Assembly (NCBI GenBank): GCA_019828545.1
Contig: JACVRA010000368.1
Location: 1-64,000, forward strand
Reading direction: 5' to 3'
Source: Paracamarosporium sp. OC-R06-R3
Taxonomy: Eukaryota; Ascomycota; Dothideomycetes; Pleosporales; Didymosphaeriaceae
Length of the DNA stretch: 64,000 nt
Under the pieces are notes generated by a model. The model was not told the DNA's origin and did not search any database. It was given only the letters and a program-made list of their open reading frames with translations. Below, piece by piece: positions 11,582 through 21,590 of the stretch (its first letter is position 1; the number at the start of each line of letters is the position of its first letter). The translations under genes were made by a program, and so were the position numbers.

Positions 11582-12864
11582 TCACAACTGAGTAATCTTT
11601 ACTGTCTTCATAATACCTCCGTTGGCTGGAATGAACTCAGTAGATTTCTCCTTCCCCTGATCGTTTTCACGCTCCCAATTATTTAATCCAGTTGTGCTAC
11701 CAGATGGACTCAAATCGCCACCACTGCCAATACGAATCTGAGTAAAGGTCGTATTGTGATCTTTGAGCGCGATGTCATTGTCGTCACCCTGGCTGTGCTG
11801 GGTGCGGTAGCCGGATCGAGAAGGGAAACCCCCAGTCCAGTTTCGAGATTGCTTCCGCTTCGAAGTATCTCCAGTAATAGAAAGCTCGCCAAAGACCTGT
11901 CTTAGTAAAGGTCTCAAAGTGGCGGCTGCGGATGCGGCTAAGGCGATGCCTGTCTCGCACGTCGACCAGATAGCGACGTCGATAGTGGAGTAAAGGAATT
12001 CATCGGTGTCTTTAAGGCCCTTGATATAGGGAAGCCGGACTATTGTGGCAGTGGAACCGCTTTTATAGTATCAGCATGCGACCAGACGACCGTGATGTGG
12101 GGCGACTTACAGGGCACAAAATGCGAGGATAATCCCCACCGTGATCTTCTTCCGTCGGTTCATCTGTAACCCTTGAACGATGAAAATTGGGACAATACTG
12201 AAGATCCAATCGGATACGCAGCTCAAGGCCGAGTAGCCGTAAAAAGAGCCTACGACGATGTCGGAGGTGGTACACGTTCCTCGACCGCCCCTCAATCGCT
12301 CCCAGAAGAATGATACCGGCCAGCATTGGAAAGTGAACAGAAGCAGGAAGAAAACGCTATAAACCTCAATAGTGATGAGGGAGACCCAAAGAAGAATGCG
12401 GTGTGAGCGCTCAACAGCGATTCTGAGCAGGAAAATGCCAATGCTAGCTTTCAAAACAATGTTTGTAAACACATAAGTGGGTTCACAGGCCCACCACCAC
12501 TAGATCTTTGGTATTAGCGCGATAGTGGTCTTCGCGGATATGACCTAACGTACCTTCATGCCATTAGGATACTTCTCGTCCGGGATAAGGTATTTTCTTT
12601 TCCCAGTGCCGTTCTGAAGACCTAGCAGGGCGAGGGTACAAAAGACAAGGAAAGAGATCTATTGAAAACTATCAGTATGGTTCTAGGAGACACATGGGCA
12701 TGAGGCGAGCATACCAGGGAAAGGACAGAAAGGTAATCATCGGCGGCGAAGTTCTTGACAATGACAACCTTGCAATAGCAGCGAAGTAACACTAGGAGTG
12801 TACACACACTAATGAAGAAACCCAAAACACCAGTAAACTCTCCGGAGCGATCATCTCGGGCCAT
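11582..12864 (-). CDS. PTH11-like rhodopsin-fold integral membrane receptor
   Basis: Four exons (12715-12864, 12554-12658, 12111-12499, 11582-12059) join in phase to 373 residues. They give the seven hydrophobic segments of the fungal rhodopsin-domain (SAT4/PTH11-like) family. Recognisable landmarks are FAADDYLSV in the first loop, a W-W-W-A-C at the start of exon 3, KASIGIFLLRIAV, a C-T-T-S-D-I-V loop, RRKKITVGIILAFCAL, GSTATIVRLPYIKG, and the last helix ending with AAATLRPLLRQVFGEL. A hydrophilic, Ser/Thr/Gly-rich cytosolic tail of about 110 residues follows. Members act in the plasma membrane; some sense surface or nutrient cues, most are uncharacterised. Introns are 48-56 nt. The first exon's start (MARDDRSGEF) is the only ATG in frame. 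The gene appears intact, and its ligand cannot be inferred. Confidence 0.88.
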
Positions 12865-13890
12865 GTTTCAAGTGAATGGCTTCAGGTGCACTGGAATCTT
12901 TGGGAGCATTAGACAAGCAGTGTAGATAACTTTCTCTGTGTGCGTTTCTACAACTGATATGAAGGGTTGGGCCGCAATAAGGGACTCAGAGTGACCCCTT
13001 TCCCATGATGCAATTTTTCATTCAGCTTTTAGGTTTCAAGATAACGATTTTCCCGTGTACTAAGAGTCTAGTTTGTGTTCTGGGGGAGTCAAGCTCGCGG
13101 CGAAAACTCCGATTCGCTTTGATATTTAGGTCGAGCGGCTTGATGTGACCGATCTGCGAGCTACTAGAATGATCAACAAGTGCCGAGGACGCCGGCATAT
13201 GGTCGGGTCATCAAACTCGGAACCAGGTCGTCGCTTCGGCGTTGGCGCTAAACTCTATCGCCGCACTTTGATTCCAGAAGAGGCTAAAAATGGTTTCGCG
13301 CTTCCAGATGTAGCTTTCACAGCGCCACCTAATCTGCTTTATATACGGTTTTCAGGTTTCATCCCAGTAGCGCATCTTGACGCTGTCCTCTCGTACCTGT
13401 CCCGGGCCCAAGACAACGAGGCAGTCAGCATCGTGGACATGGTGTAGAGCTTGGAGAAGACGAAAGTAGGGTATGAAAAGCTTCGTGTTCGTGGGAAGCA
13501 GACTTCAAGCGGTGTCGTCAGTTACGCTGCTTCTAAGTGAGCAATTCCTGTCACACGTGTTGACATGACTCTCTAGTCACTTTTAGCGGTCGGTGCGCTA
13601 GGCTAGTCGAACCTCTAGAATCGCCCTAGAATGAGGGGTCGAATATGTCCGACACAGAGCCGCACGCCTAAACTTGGCACTAGGCGGGACCGAAAACTTC
13701 GAGCACTGCAGTTTGAGTCAGTCGATAACCCGGTCTGAACTGCACCAACTCAGGGACATGCGAATGTGACTTGGCTATGTTCGCATTTACCCTTTCCCAT
13801 TAATGCTACATCGATCCTAATCCGAGTCCATACATAATTTCTTATGGCGTCTGTGGCATAAGTATACGGTGGTGTGTTCAGCCATTAAAT
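12865..13890. other. Intergenic interval without a supported gene
   Basis: It contains one 100-codon plus-strand frame (13145-13447) with no recognisable motif and no supporting splice structure; I do not call it. The right end abuts the stop codon of the MFS gene. Confidence 0.45.
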
Positions 13891-15690
13891 CTACTTTTCC
13901 ATCACGACAGCGGCAGTCTTGACATCTTGTTCTAGCTCTTTCCAATCGACCGTTACTTCCCCTTTGCGTACAGCCTCAACGTCGGGAACGGAGGAATGTT
14001 TCTGCCCTTCAAAAATAGCGTCGACCTCCTCGAGAGTTTTTCCTTTCGTTTCCACCCAATACATAGCCTATGTGAGACGTCTTAACACAGTATAAATATC
14101 TTCAGGCGTAACACTTACGATAAGTATGATGACAATGATATCCCAAGATCCATTGATCATATACATTTTCCACCCAATGTTTTCTAACCCGATCGGCATC
14201 ACAAACACCAATAGCACGCTACGGTTATGAGCGACGCTCTCGAGACTTAGAATATTGACTTACGCAAGAGCGTTCAACATGAACTGTGAAAAAGCTAAAC
14301 CGTTCGCCCTAATGGAATAGTTCATCACTTCTGGAGGATACAAGTACAACAGCGGGGTCCAAGCGATGGAGTAAAAGCCCTGGAACAGGAACATCACAGC
14401 AACATCCCCGTAGATGAGGCTCTGCGACGTGCCGTCCGGATTGTCGGCATATATCTTCGACAGCCCACCGATGATGAACAGACAAATCACGAGCAAGGTT
14501 TGGGTGAGCAGCGCGGTGGACTTGCGGCCCCATCTCGCAACGAGCTGGGTGCCGGCAAGTGCACATCCAAGGCACCAGACATTCAGAACTACATTCGCTT
14601 TCAGTTGCTGCAGTGAATCTGTGATACCCGCCGTATCTAGTTCAGAACCGAGGTAGTAAGACGCGATAATGTTACCGGCTATGCAGGAAAACGGGCCTGC
14701 GGACATACCAATTAGCAGACGTTTGCGTGCGACGGGTGTTTTGTAGATTTCCTTGGGGCTCATGGTACGGCCTTCCTTCTTCTCCCACTCTAGGGTGTCA
14801 AGGATCTCCTTGTAGACTGTGAGTACGATGGGATTGGAAGCATCACCATCGGCATTTGTCTGAGCCACAACGATTCTAGCGTCCTCGTAGTAGCCCTCGT
14901 GAACTAGCCATCTGGGAGATTCAGGTCTATAATATTTAGTTAGGCGTTGTTGTCTGATGAAAGCAGGCGCTTACACGAATGGTAGTATAATAATACATAT
15001 GATAGAGAATATGCCTTGGAAAAGAGAGGGCGCCCGCCATGCCCATGTTGATTGCCACTCTCCTGTGCCTAACGTAATACCAGCGGCAATAAGGGCACCG
15101 ACGCTGATGAATTCATTATTAGCTCCACGATGTCCTAAAGAGTGTTGAAACCCACTAGTAGAAGTCGTTGTACAGACCAACACCCCATGCCCTCCACCGA
15201 CTTGGGAATGTTTCAGAGAGGTACACGCCAGCAGAGATACCGTTAATGGAGGAACCGAACCCGATGAAAATACGAGCGACAACAAACATGGCTATGTTCT
15301 GCGCCGCTGTTTGCAGGATGATCCCAAAAAGGGTGATGATACAGCCCCAGAAAATGGTTGGTCGTCTACCCATCCTGTCGGCGAGAACACCTGCAAACAT
15401 TGGTCCAAAGAAGCCGCCAATAAAAACAGATGCTGTATTCAAGCCGGTAGTGGAAGCATTGAGATGGAAATAATCCGTATAGGACGGCAAGATATTGAGT
15501 CCGTTAAGCATTGAGCCATCGTAGCCTCCTGTCTGTGTAATCTGAGCGGAGAAGATCTCAGTGACACGGAGAACATACAGTTGATTGGACCATTGAACAC
15601 AGTATCAGAAGCACCGATAGTGTAGTAGTGGACTGTGGCACCCACGCGGGCAGCCACGTTCGTGTTGGCGATTTCTTCAGCATCGCAATT
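13891..15690 (-). pseudogene. MFS sugar/lactose-permease-like transporter with frameshifted N-terminus
   Basis: Five segments form most of a 12-helix MFS transporter on the minus strand: from about 15570 down to 15156, then 14975-15103, 14264-14926, 14119-14218 and 13891-14067. Phases match at each GT-AG junction. Landmarks are QTGGYDGSMLNGLNILPSY in helix 1, ADRMGRRPTIFWG, YLSETFPSRWRAWGVGLYNDFY, PESPRWLVHEG, RWGRKST, YPPEVMNYSIRANGLAFSQF and WVETKGKTLEE. These are hallmarks of fungal hexose/lactose-permease-type carriers. The expected N-terminal cytosolic part (NCDAEEIANTNVAARVG to SDTVFNGP, about 15575-15690) is present but in another frame than WSNQLYVLRV. Both frames read through the same bases near 15570-15590, so a deletion has probably fused two copies of CAATGGTCCAAT. 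No intron rescues it. The true start is not visible. It lies head to head with the MlrC-like gene, suggesting a former transport/hydrolysis pair. Confidence 0.72.
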
Positions 15691-15911
15691 GTGTGAAGCT
15701 AACAGGCGTAAACAAGCAAAGCGCTGGCGCCCTAAGCGAAGCTTATATCTCGCCTCGGAAATACGATAATGTACCGAGTTGCCCTGCGTTGACGCGGGGT
15801 ACGGATCCTCACCTGCCAGAAGAGCACTAATGATGATAACGATAGCACGAAGCAGCAGGGATTGGCATTTACCCCGCTGCGGCCAGTTGGATTTCTGCCG
15901 ATCGTACGACA

Positions 15912-17483
15912 ATGCTCACCTTATCTCAGATACAGCTGACCACTGTAAGAAATCATTGCAAGATGCAGCATCTCCCTGTCATTGCTATCGCTGGACTCGC
16001 CTGCGAAAACGCCACATTCACACCGTCCCGCACTGAGGCTGCTGCGTTTCATCCGAAACGAGGACAAGACATTATCCAGCACTATGACTTCCTGCAGACT
16101 GGAACAACTCTGGGGGATGCGGCAGATTGGAGGGGAAGTTTAATTGGCCATGCACTTCCTGGTGGGATCGTCAAAAGAGTCGCTTTCGAAGAACTGGCTG
16201 GTGAGATCGTATCCAGACTGTCAAGCATAGTACAGTCCCTGGACCGACCGTTGGATGGGTTGTGGTTTGACATCCATGGCGCTATGTATGTGGAAGGGTT
16301 TGAAGATATTGAAGTCGAATTGATTCGTCGCATCCGGAACGTCATCGGCACCGAGACCGTAATTTCTGCCTCGATGGACCTCCACGGCAATGTTTCCAGG
16401 GACCTTGTTCATAACACGGATCTTGTCACCTGTTACCGCACAGCACCTCATGTAGATGTTCGGGAAACGAAAGAACGCGCATGCCGAAACTTGTTGCATG
16501 TGCTTCACCGCCGAAGCGAGGAGAACGTACTGCCGTTGAAAGCTTGGATTCCGATTCCAATACTTCTTCCAGGTGAGCAGACTTCTACACGTGACGAGCC
16601 CGCGAAGCATATATATGCTGCTATACCCGACGTTGAGAAACGTGAAGGCATTCTTGATGTTGCAATATGGGTTGGATATGCCTGGGCGGATGAACGGCGG
16701 AACTGTGCGGTGGTGGTTGTTACAGGCTGGGACAAGGATGCTGTTGCTAGTGGAGCCGAAGAGTTGGCAAAATCTTTTTGGAAAGCCCGTTACGAGTTCA
16801 ACTTCGTTGCGCCGACCGGCTCATACGATGAGTGCTTAGATATAGCCCTGAATGCGGCTATTCGACCGTTCTTCATCTCTGATTCAGGCGACAATCCCAC
16901 AGCGGGTGGTTCAGGTGATGTCACTTGGGGTCTTACTCAGCTTCTCGCTCGGCCGGAATTTCGGAAGGACCCCGACCAGAGTCTGACCGTGATATATGCT
17001 AGCATTCCAGGTCCTGAGGCTATTGAGGTCGCCGTACAAGCTGGGGTTGGGGCAATTGTCACGGTAACAGCCGGAGCTGAGGTGGACAATATACACGCAG
17101 GCCCTATAACCATGACTGGCCGCATCCATGCCATCAAACATGGGGATGTACACGCACAGACTGAGGTCGTACTACAGGTTGGCAGTGTCTTTGCGATTCT
17201 AACTAAGCTGCGAAAACCCTATCACAAAGAGCGCGACTTTACCGACCTCAATCTTCAGCCAAGGACGGCGACTATAGTCATAGTCAAGATAGGATACCTC
17301 GAGCCTGAGCTATATGATATGTCTGAGGACTGGATGCTTGCCTTAACCCCAGGTGGCGTGGATCAGGATTTGAAACGACTAGGCCACCGTCATATCCAAC
17401 GACCGATGTTCCCTTTTGATGTAGATTTCAAGGAACCTGACCTGACAGCCACGCTGATTCCCTCTAACGGCACGGAGTTGTAA
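15912..17483 (+). CDS. MlrC-like M81 family metallopeptidase
   Basis: A single-exon frame of 523 codons; translation may instead start at the ATG at 15963 (MQHLPVIAIAG), which matches the usual family opening better and leaves 506 residues. The protein has the MlrC/M81 (former DUF1485) layout: an N-terminal metal-binding domain with WFDIHGAMY, MDLHGN (Asp156, His158) and YRTAPHVD (His180) as zinc-ligand candidates, then the C-terminal domain with the glycine-rich SDSGDNPTAGGSGD loop. Bacterial MlrC linearises or degrades small cyclic peptides such as microcystin; most fungal members are untested. Absence of introns and the mainly bacterial family distribution suggest lateral origin (inference). 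It is divergent from a damaged MFS transporter, with almost no spacer. No break is seen. The family call is secure; the substrate is open. Confidence 0.88.
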   Translation: MLTLSQIQLTTVRNHCKMQHLPVIAIAGLACENATFTPSRTEAAAFHPKRGQDIIQHYDFLQTGTTLGDAADWRGSLIGHALPGGIVKRVAFEELAGEIVSRLSSIVQSLDRPLDGLWFDIHGAMYVEGFEDIEVELIRRIRNVIGTETVISASMDLHGNVSRDLVHNTDLVTCYRTAPHVDVRETKERACRNLLHVLHRRSEENVLPLKAWIPIPILLPGEQTSTRDEPAKHIYAAIPDVEKREGILDVAIWVGYAWADERRNCAVVVVTGWDKDAVASGAEELAKSFWKARYEFNFVAPTGSYDECLDIALNAAIRPFFISDSGDNPTAGGSGDVTWGLTQLLARPEFRKDPDQSLTVIYASIPGPEAIEVAVQAGVGAIVTVTAGAEVDNIHAGPITMTGRIHAIKHGDVHAQTEVVLQVGSVFAILTKLRKPYHKERDFTDLNLQPRTATIVIVKIGYLEPELYDMSEDWMLALTPGGVDQDLKRLGHRHIQRPMFPFDVDFKEPDLTATLIPSNGTEL

Positions 17484-18106
17484 GATCGAGGGTTGGAGCG
17501 GGCAAAGTCTCGACAGGGAGCGATATAGCGTAAAATATCCCGAGATCCAGCTTTTCCCTATTCAAAACTTCTAGATGGCTTCGTGCCACAATTGATGATC
17601 TAAGTGATGGTGTAATATGGATAGTCAGAAAGTGGAATGTAAACGCAAGAATAAGTGATGACTTTCTTGGAACCGTCACGACAATTAGGGGAATAAACTA
17701 ACATATTTAATCATTATAAACCCACAAAATCATCCATCACACGAATCAATAGACAAGAGATAGCTTAAAAAAAGGCGATTCTGGTTTCTCAGTGCTTAGT
17801 AGGTATCTCTCGATGCATCGGCTACGCACGGTACTTGTATTGTGGGAGGGTAGAGTGTCCTAAGAGTGGATCGGAAGGCTTCACCCGGCGAGGGCCTCTT
17901 CGGAGAAAAGATCGCATATATTATTATTATTCTGTGGTGTATGAGTGATGATCCGCCCTATGCTGCTTACCCTACCTTAAAGGCCTGAGAGCCCTTCGGG
18001 CTCCACTGCCCCGCTTCCACCCACACTACCCGACCACGGGACTCCATCACAGTATGGTTCGGTATCACATGCTATATGCCATGGCACTGAAAACCGACCA
18101 TCTTTC
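17484..18106. other. Intergenic interval, nothing recognised
   Basis: AT-rich 3' flank of the MlrC-like gene (17690-17780), then a GC-richer stretch with the inverted-repeat-like block gagagcccttcgggctc near 17990. No open frame with recognisable content. Confidence 0.4.
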
Positions 18107-19256
18107 ATGACATTTATGACAACTTTTTCAATGCGATCTAACAGGCCAAATACATTTCTTGGGTTTCCTGGGTTTACTTACCTTCCTGCTTTTAGTCGGC
18201 TTGAGTGGCTTCCTATATTTTGTAGACTTGGCGGGCTTTTTGGGCTATTTCTCAGACTTACTGGGTCTAACTGGTCTCTTCAATTCGTAGATTCGTGCGG
18301 TTTCTTGGCCTTTGAACCTGCTGGCTTGGCTGCTGGTCTCGTCTTAGGCTTCATCAGTCACGCTTTGACGCCATGCTTGCCCTTTTTTTTTTTGCCTTTC
18401 CTAGCCTTTTTGACATGTGCAGTCGATGCTTCACCGAACTGCTGCTACTTTTCGTAATCGTCGTGTTGTTTCTGAAGAGTAACTGCCGTGACCGTGTTGG
18501 CGTCATGATTATCAGCTCTATTGCCAGGCGGAATGCGGTTTCGAATCCAGGAATCATCATGGCTCCCGTCGATCGCAAGAGTTATTGAATCGACTATGTA
18601 GATACCTGTAAACGTTATGTGGTCCTCGCCAAGCAATCTCCTTGTTCTTGACTGCGTGGAACGGCGTTGTGTAAATGTTTGCCGTAGGCGAGATCACGCA
18701 ATACGTCTTGCCGCTTGATGCAGCCGCCAATGCTTGCGAAGTTCGACCAATCCAAGTTGTCCTGTCCATTCTTTTTATTAGGTCATTGGGACCAAAACCA
18801 GGAACATGGTCCATAGCTTTGTACCAACTATCCGACGAGATGTTATTGATAGTTTCCTCATTAATCTCTGGGTTTGTCGCCATAAATCTTTTCGCATTGG
18901 GGCCCAGGCCACCGAAAGAATACAAAACCGACGCGGCCGATTCCGAAAGAATGCTGCACGATTCTATGTCTGCTGTAATGTCCTGGACAGCAGGAAAGGA
19001 TTTGGCTTTCTTGTAGACGTTCCAACTGGTTGGATTCTTGGGGGCATCGGGGTTGGGGTAGATGATAGATGCAGAGGCAGGTTTGGGTGATGGAGGAGCG
19101 ACGTCTGACTTATCGAAACAATTGAGCGATTTGCAAATGTTTCTGAGTTTGCCTCCTTCGGCAAACGAGACGAGTTGAAAGAATACGAAGCTGTACAAAA
19201 GAAATTATGCAATAGTGAATCCACCGCGAGCACCTCTAGATGACTTCGTAGTGAAC
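18107..19256 (-). pseudogene. Decayed gene with lysine/proline-rich C-terminal tail
   Basis: On the minus strand about 210 codons are open (19198 to 18557), including CKSLNCFDKSD, ESAASVLYSFGGLGPNAKRF and MDRTTWIGRTSQALAAASSGKTYCV. I do not recognise the family. After HNVYR near 18605 the plausible continuation (VDSITLAIDGSHDDSWI, frame of 18445-18636) is in another frame; only about 12 bases lie between, too few for an intron, so a frameshift is likely. Past the next stop, lysine/proline/alanine-rich peptides continue in shifting frames to about 18107: HVKKARKGKKKKG, MKPKTRPAAKPAGSKAKKP and PKKPAKSTKYRKPLKPTKSR. They look like one broken histone-H1-like basic tail. No ATG is in frame at the 5' end; a TAA precedes the open stretch. 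A short intron upstream may be missed. I call it a relic, with unknown function. Confidence 0.5.
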
Positions 19257-20150
19257 ATTATGACAGTTATTTGCGTCAATCAACATTAGATCCCGGTCAG
19301 AAGAGGAAGGGAAAGGACGTTGCGAGTAGTAACAAAAGCGTGGATAATGAAGGGTCAAAATAGAAGTGAAACGATTTGAAGGCGAGAATGGATGGAGAGC
19401 TAAGAAAAATTGTTCATAGGGCTGCGTCGGCAAGCGAAGATATCAGATTCAATACTCATATATGGCTACAAGAAAGTGGCTGAATATTTTTTACTATCAG
19501 TAGAAGTTTGATGCGGTAGGTATGTGCGTGTTCCTAACTATGTAATAGATGTCTCTAAGTCTTTTAAGACGGGCAAGTTATCTAGGGTATTACTTTCAAT
19601 CTCCGTGAAGCAAGCCGTGAGACAGGACTGGAGAAACCAGACACCGGGCCGTTGCGCTGCACGCCAGGGCGTATCTAGTAAGTTGATAGGCCATGCAAAT
19701 TGCGACATATGCATAAGTCAGATGGCACCGGAGCAGGAACGTAAGCCGGACATCGTGTTTAGTATCCCATAGATTTGTGACGAACTGGAAGGCGCTAGAC
19801 CAATTTGGATGCACCGGTAAACAGCCGCCCCTAACTCCGGCGGCACAGCATCTCGGCCGACCGAATCTCACTAGTTCGCCGACATAGCCAACAACTCTCA
19901 CATTTCTCCGTTGATTTCGCCCGAAAACTACGCTTTGCAAAGCTACGTTTTGGGCTTCCCTTCTGCAGATGTGTTGGTTTACCGGTGGTACCAATAGTCA
20001 AGTAACGCCTAGTCACCTGCATCTACACAGCTCCATTCACTTACCATAAGTTTATTACGTACCAACGCAAATTATCGCAGTCTTATTGAGCGCATAGCTT
20101 GTTCGCACTCGTTCAACTACCGGCCGTGTTCCTCACTGCCAAACTTCACT
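19257..20150. other. Intergenic interval, nothing recognised
   Basis: Short frames on both strands (for example 19596-19994 minus) lack motifs and start with non-ATG codons. The last hundred bases are the 5' flank of the ankyrin gene. Confidence 0.4.
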
Positions 20151-20942
20151 ATGACAGAGGGACACCAAAAGATTATCCACGCATGTTCTAACGGCGACAT
20201 TCCCACCCTGAAAATACTGTTCGAGGAATTAAAGATTGGGCACGACCATCCACAAACAGTCTACGCTCTCGATCGGGATCGCCCTGAAGAAGAACAATTA
20301 CCTGTTGTTATGCGAATGTTCGAGACTGCCATTACCGGCGAACAGGTGGAAGCCATTTCTTTTCTTGCCGCCACATTTCCAAGCTCTAGCCTTGCCGGGT
20401 TCCCTATGCGAGCGGCCATCAATACCGACAACACTAAAGTACTAGAAGCTGTCTGTAGATGCGACCCAACATCTGTAGATGCGGAGGTCGGCGACGATGA
20501 GTATATCAATCCTCTCGGTTATGCAGCTTCCAAAAAGAATGGGGCGGGACTTATAAAAGCGTTGCTCAACGCTGGGGCTGACCCAAATCAAGTTCCTCCG
20601 TTCAAATTTCCAGGTTGTTGGAACGTATCTGCTGCTGTGCTCGGTGATCTACCCGCGTCAACGTTCGAGCAGTTTTTCAACGCCGGATATGAAGGCAATG
20701 ACCCTTATGCTGTAAGATATGCAGTGGAAAAGAAACGCCCAGACATCGTGAAAGTGTTGTTTAGCAGGGGAAAAGATTTTCCAAATGCGCAATTTCCTCC
20801 CGAAAAGGAACTGGTCGAGGTGGCTAGTAAAGCCCCGGACACAGATATGATTGTGACGATCAAAAACTTCTATACTATGCGTTTGGGACGAAAGGAGGGA
20901 CTGGTCATGAAAGTCCTTAGCAAGATTTGTTTACGGGTGTAG
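20151..20942 (+). CDS. Small ankyrin-repeat protein
   Basis: A single-exon frame of 263 residues starting MTEGHQKIIHACSNGD. Degenerate ankyrin repeats can be followed: an N-terminal HACSNGDIPTLKILFEEL, AISFLAATFP, PMRAAINTDNTKVLEAV, PLGYAASKKNGAGLIKALLNAGADPNQ and AVRYAVEKKRPDIVKVLFSRG. The helix-turn-helix spacing is kept, but several TPLH positions are lost. Such short ankyrin proteins are common beside fungal NLR genes and mediate protein-protein contacts; the partner is unknown. The final 30 residues after TIKNFYT look unlike repeat sequence and could result from a missed small intron. No transmembrane or signal segment is visible. Confidence 0.75.
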   Translation: MTEGHQKIIHACSNGDIPTLKILFEELKIGHDHPQTVYALDRDRPEEEQLPVVMRMFETAITGEQVEAISFLAATFPSSSLAGFPMRAAINTDNTKVLEAVCRCDPTSVDAEVGDDEYINPLGYAASKKNGAGLIKALLNAGADPNQVPPFKFPGCWNVSAAVLGDLPASTFEQFFNAGYEGNDPYAVRYAVEKKRPDIVKVLFSRGKDFPNAQFPPEKELVEVASKAPDTDMIVTIKNFYTMRLGRKEGLVMKVLSKICLRV

Positions 20943-21590
20943 GTCCACGTAGAGTGCGAGGATATCACTTCGTGGATAGTGACGCTGTCGAGCAATAAAC
21001 ACCAAGATATCATCTCACAAGCACTTCGAGTTATACTGCTGTGAGTGAATGTCCTGATGTTACCGGTCGAAAGCAATCATGGATTCGACGAGCAAATCTA
21101 GTTCTAGAGATTCCAAGTCGCTGCCGTACATACCTCCTGAAACGCCGTTGTTGACCCACTCGAAGCTTTGCTAACCCCTGCAATCTACGGCTCACACGTT
21201 GATGATACGGCCCAGATTGAAAGCTGGAAAATTGCTTGAATCCTGAGGGAAACATACTGTGCGGATATGGGCAGCCTAGAATGCGCAGATTTTAGGGTCG
21301 ACAAAGTAGAATGCGTTCTCTCACGGCGTGGTGGCAATAATTCATTTGACCCTTTATCGCAACATAAATTGGACAAAGTTTCGGACTTTATCGAGGATAT
21401 CAGTTCACATGTCAGGCCATGATGATTTCAAGTGGGTTCAGTCGCCCTAGTAGCGCTATTAGTCGCTTGAGTAAAGATCGAGGAGGCGTAGACGCGAATT
21501 AGAGAGAGAAACAAACCAGGGTGATATATTCTAAAGAGGTGCATTAATGGAATGAGTCCGTGACTTGGTTAAAGAACGCAAACAATTCCT
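20943..21590. other. Intergenic interval, nothing recognised
   Basis: Short minus-strand frames at 21031-21376 have no motif. This is the shared 3' flank of the plus-strand ankyrin gene and the minus-strand F-box/ankyrin gene. Confidence 0.4.

Noticed and set aside
18595..18612. Twelve-base intron in the decayed gene
   Set aside because: Far below the minimum intron size; a frameshift is the simpler reading.
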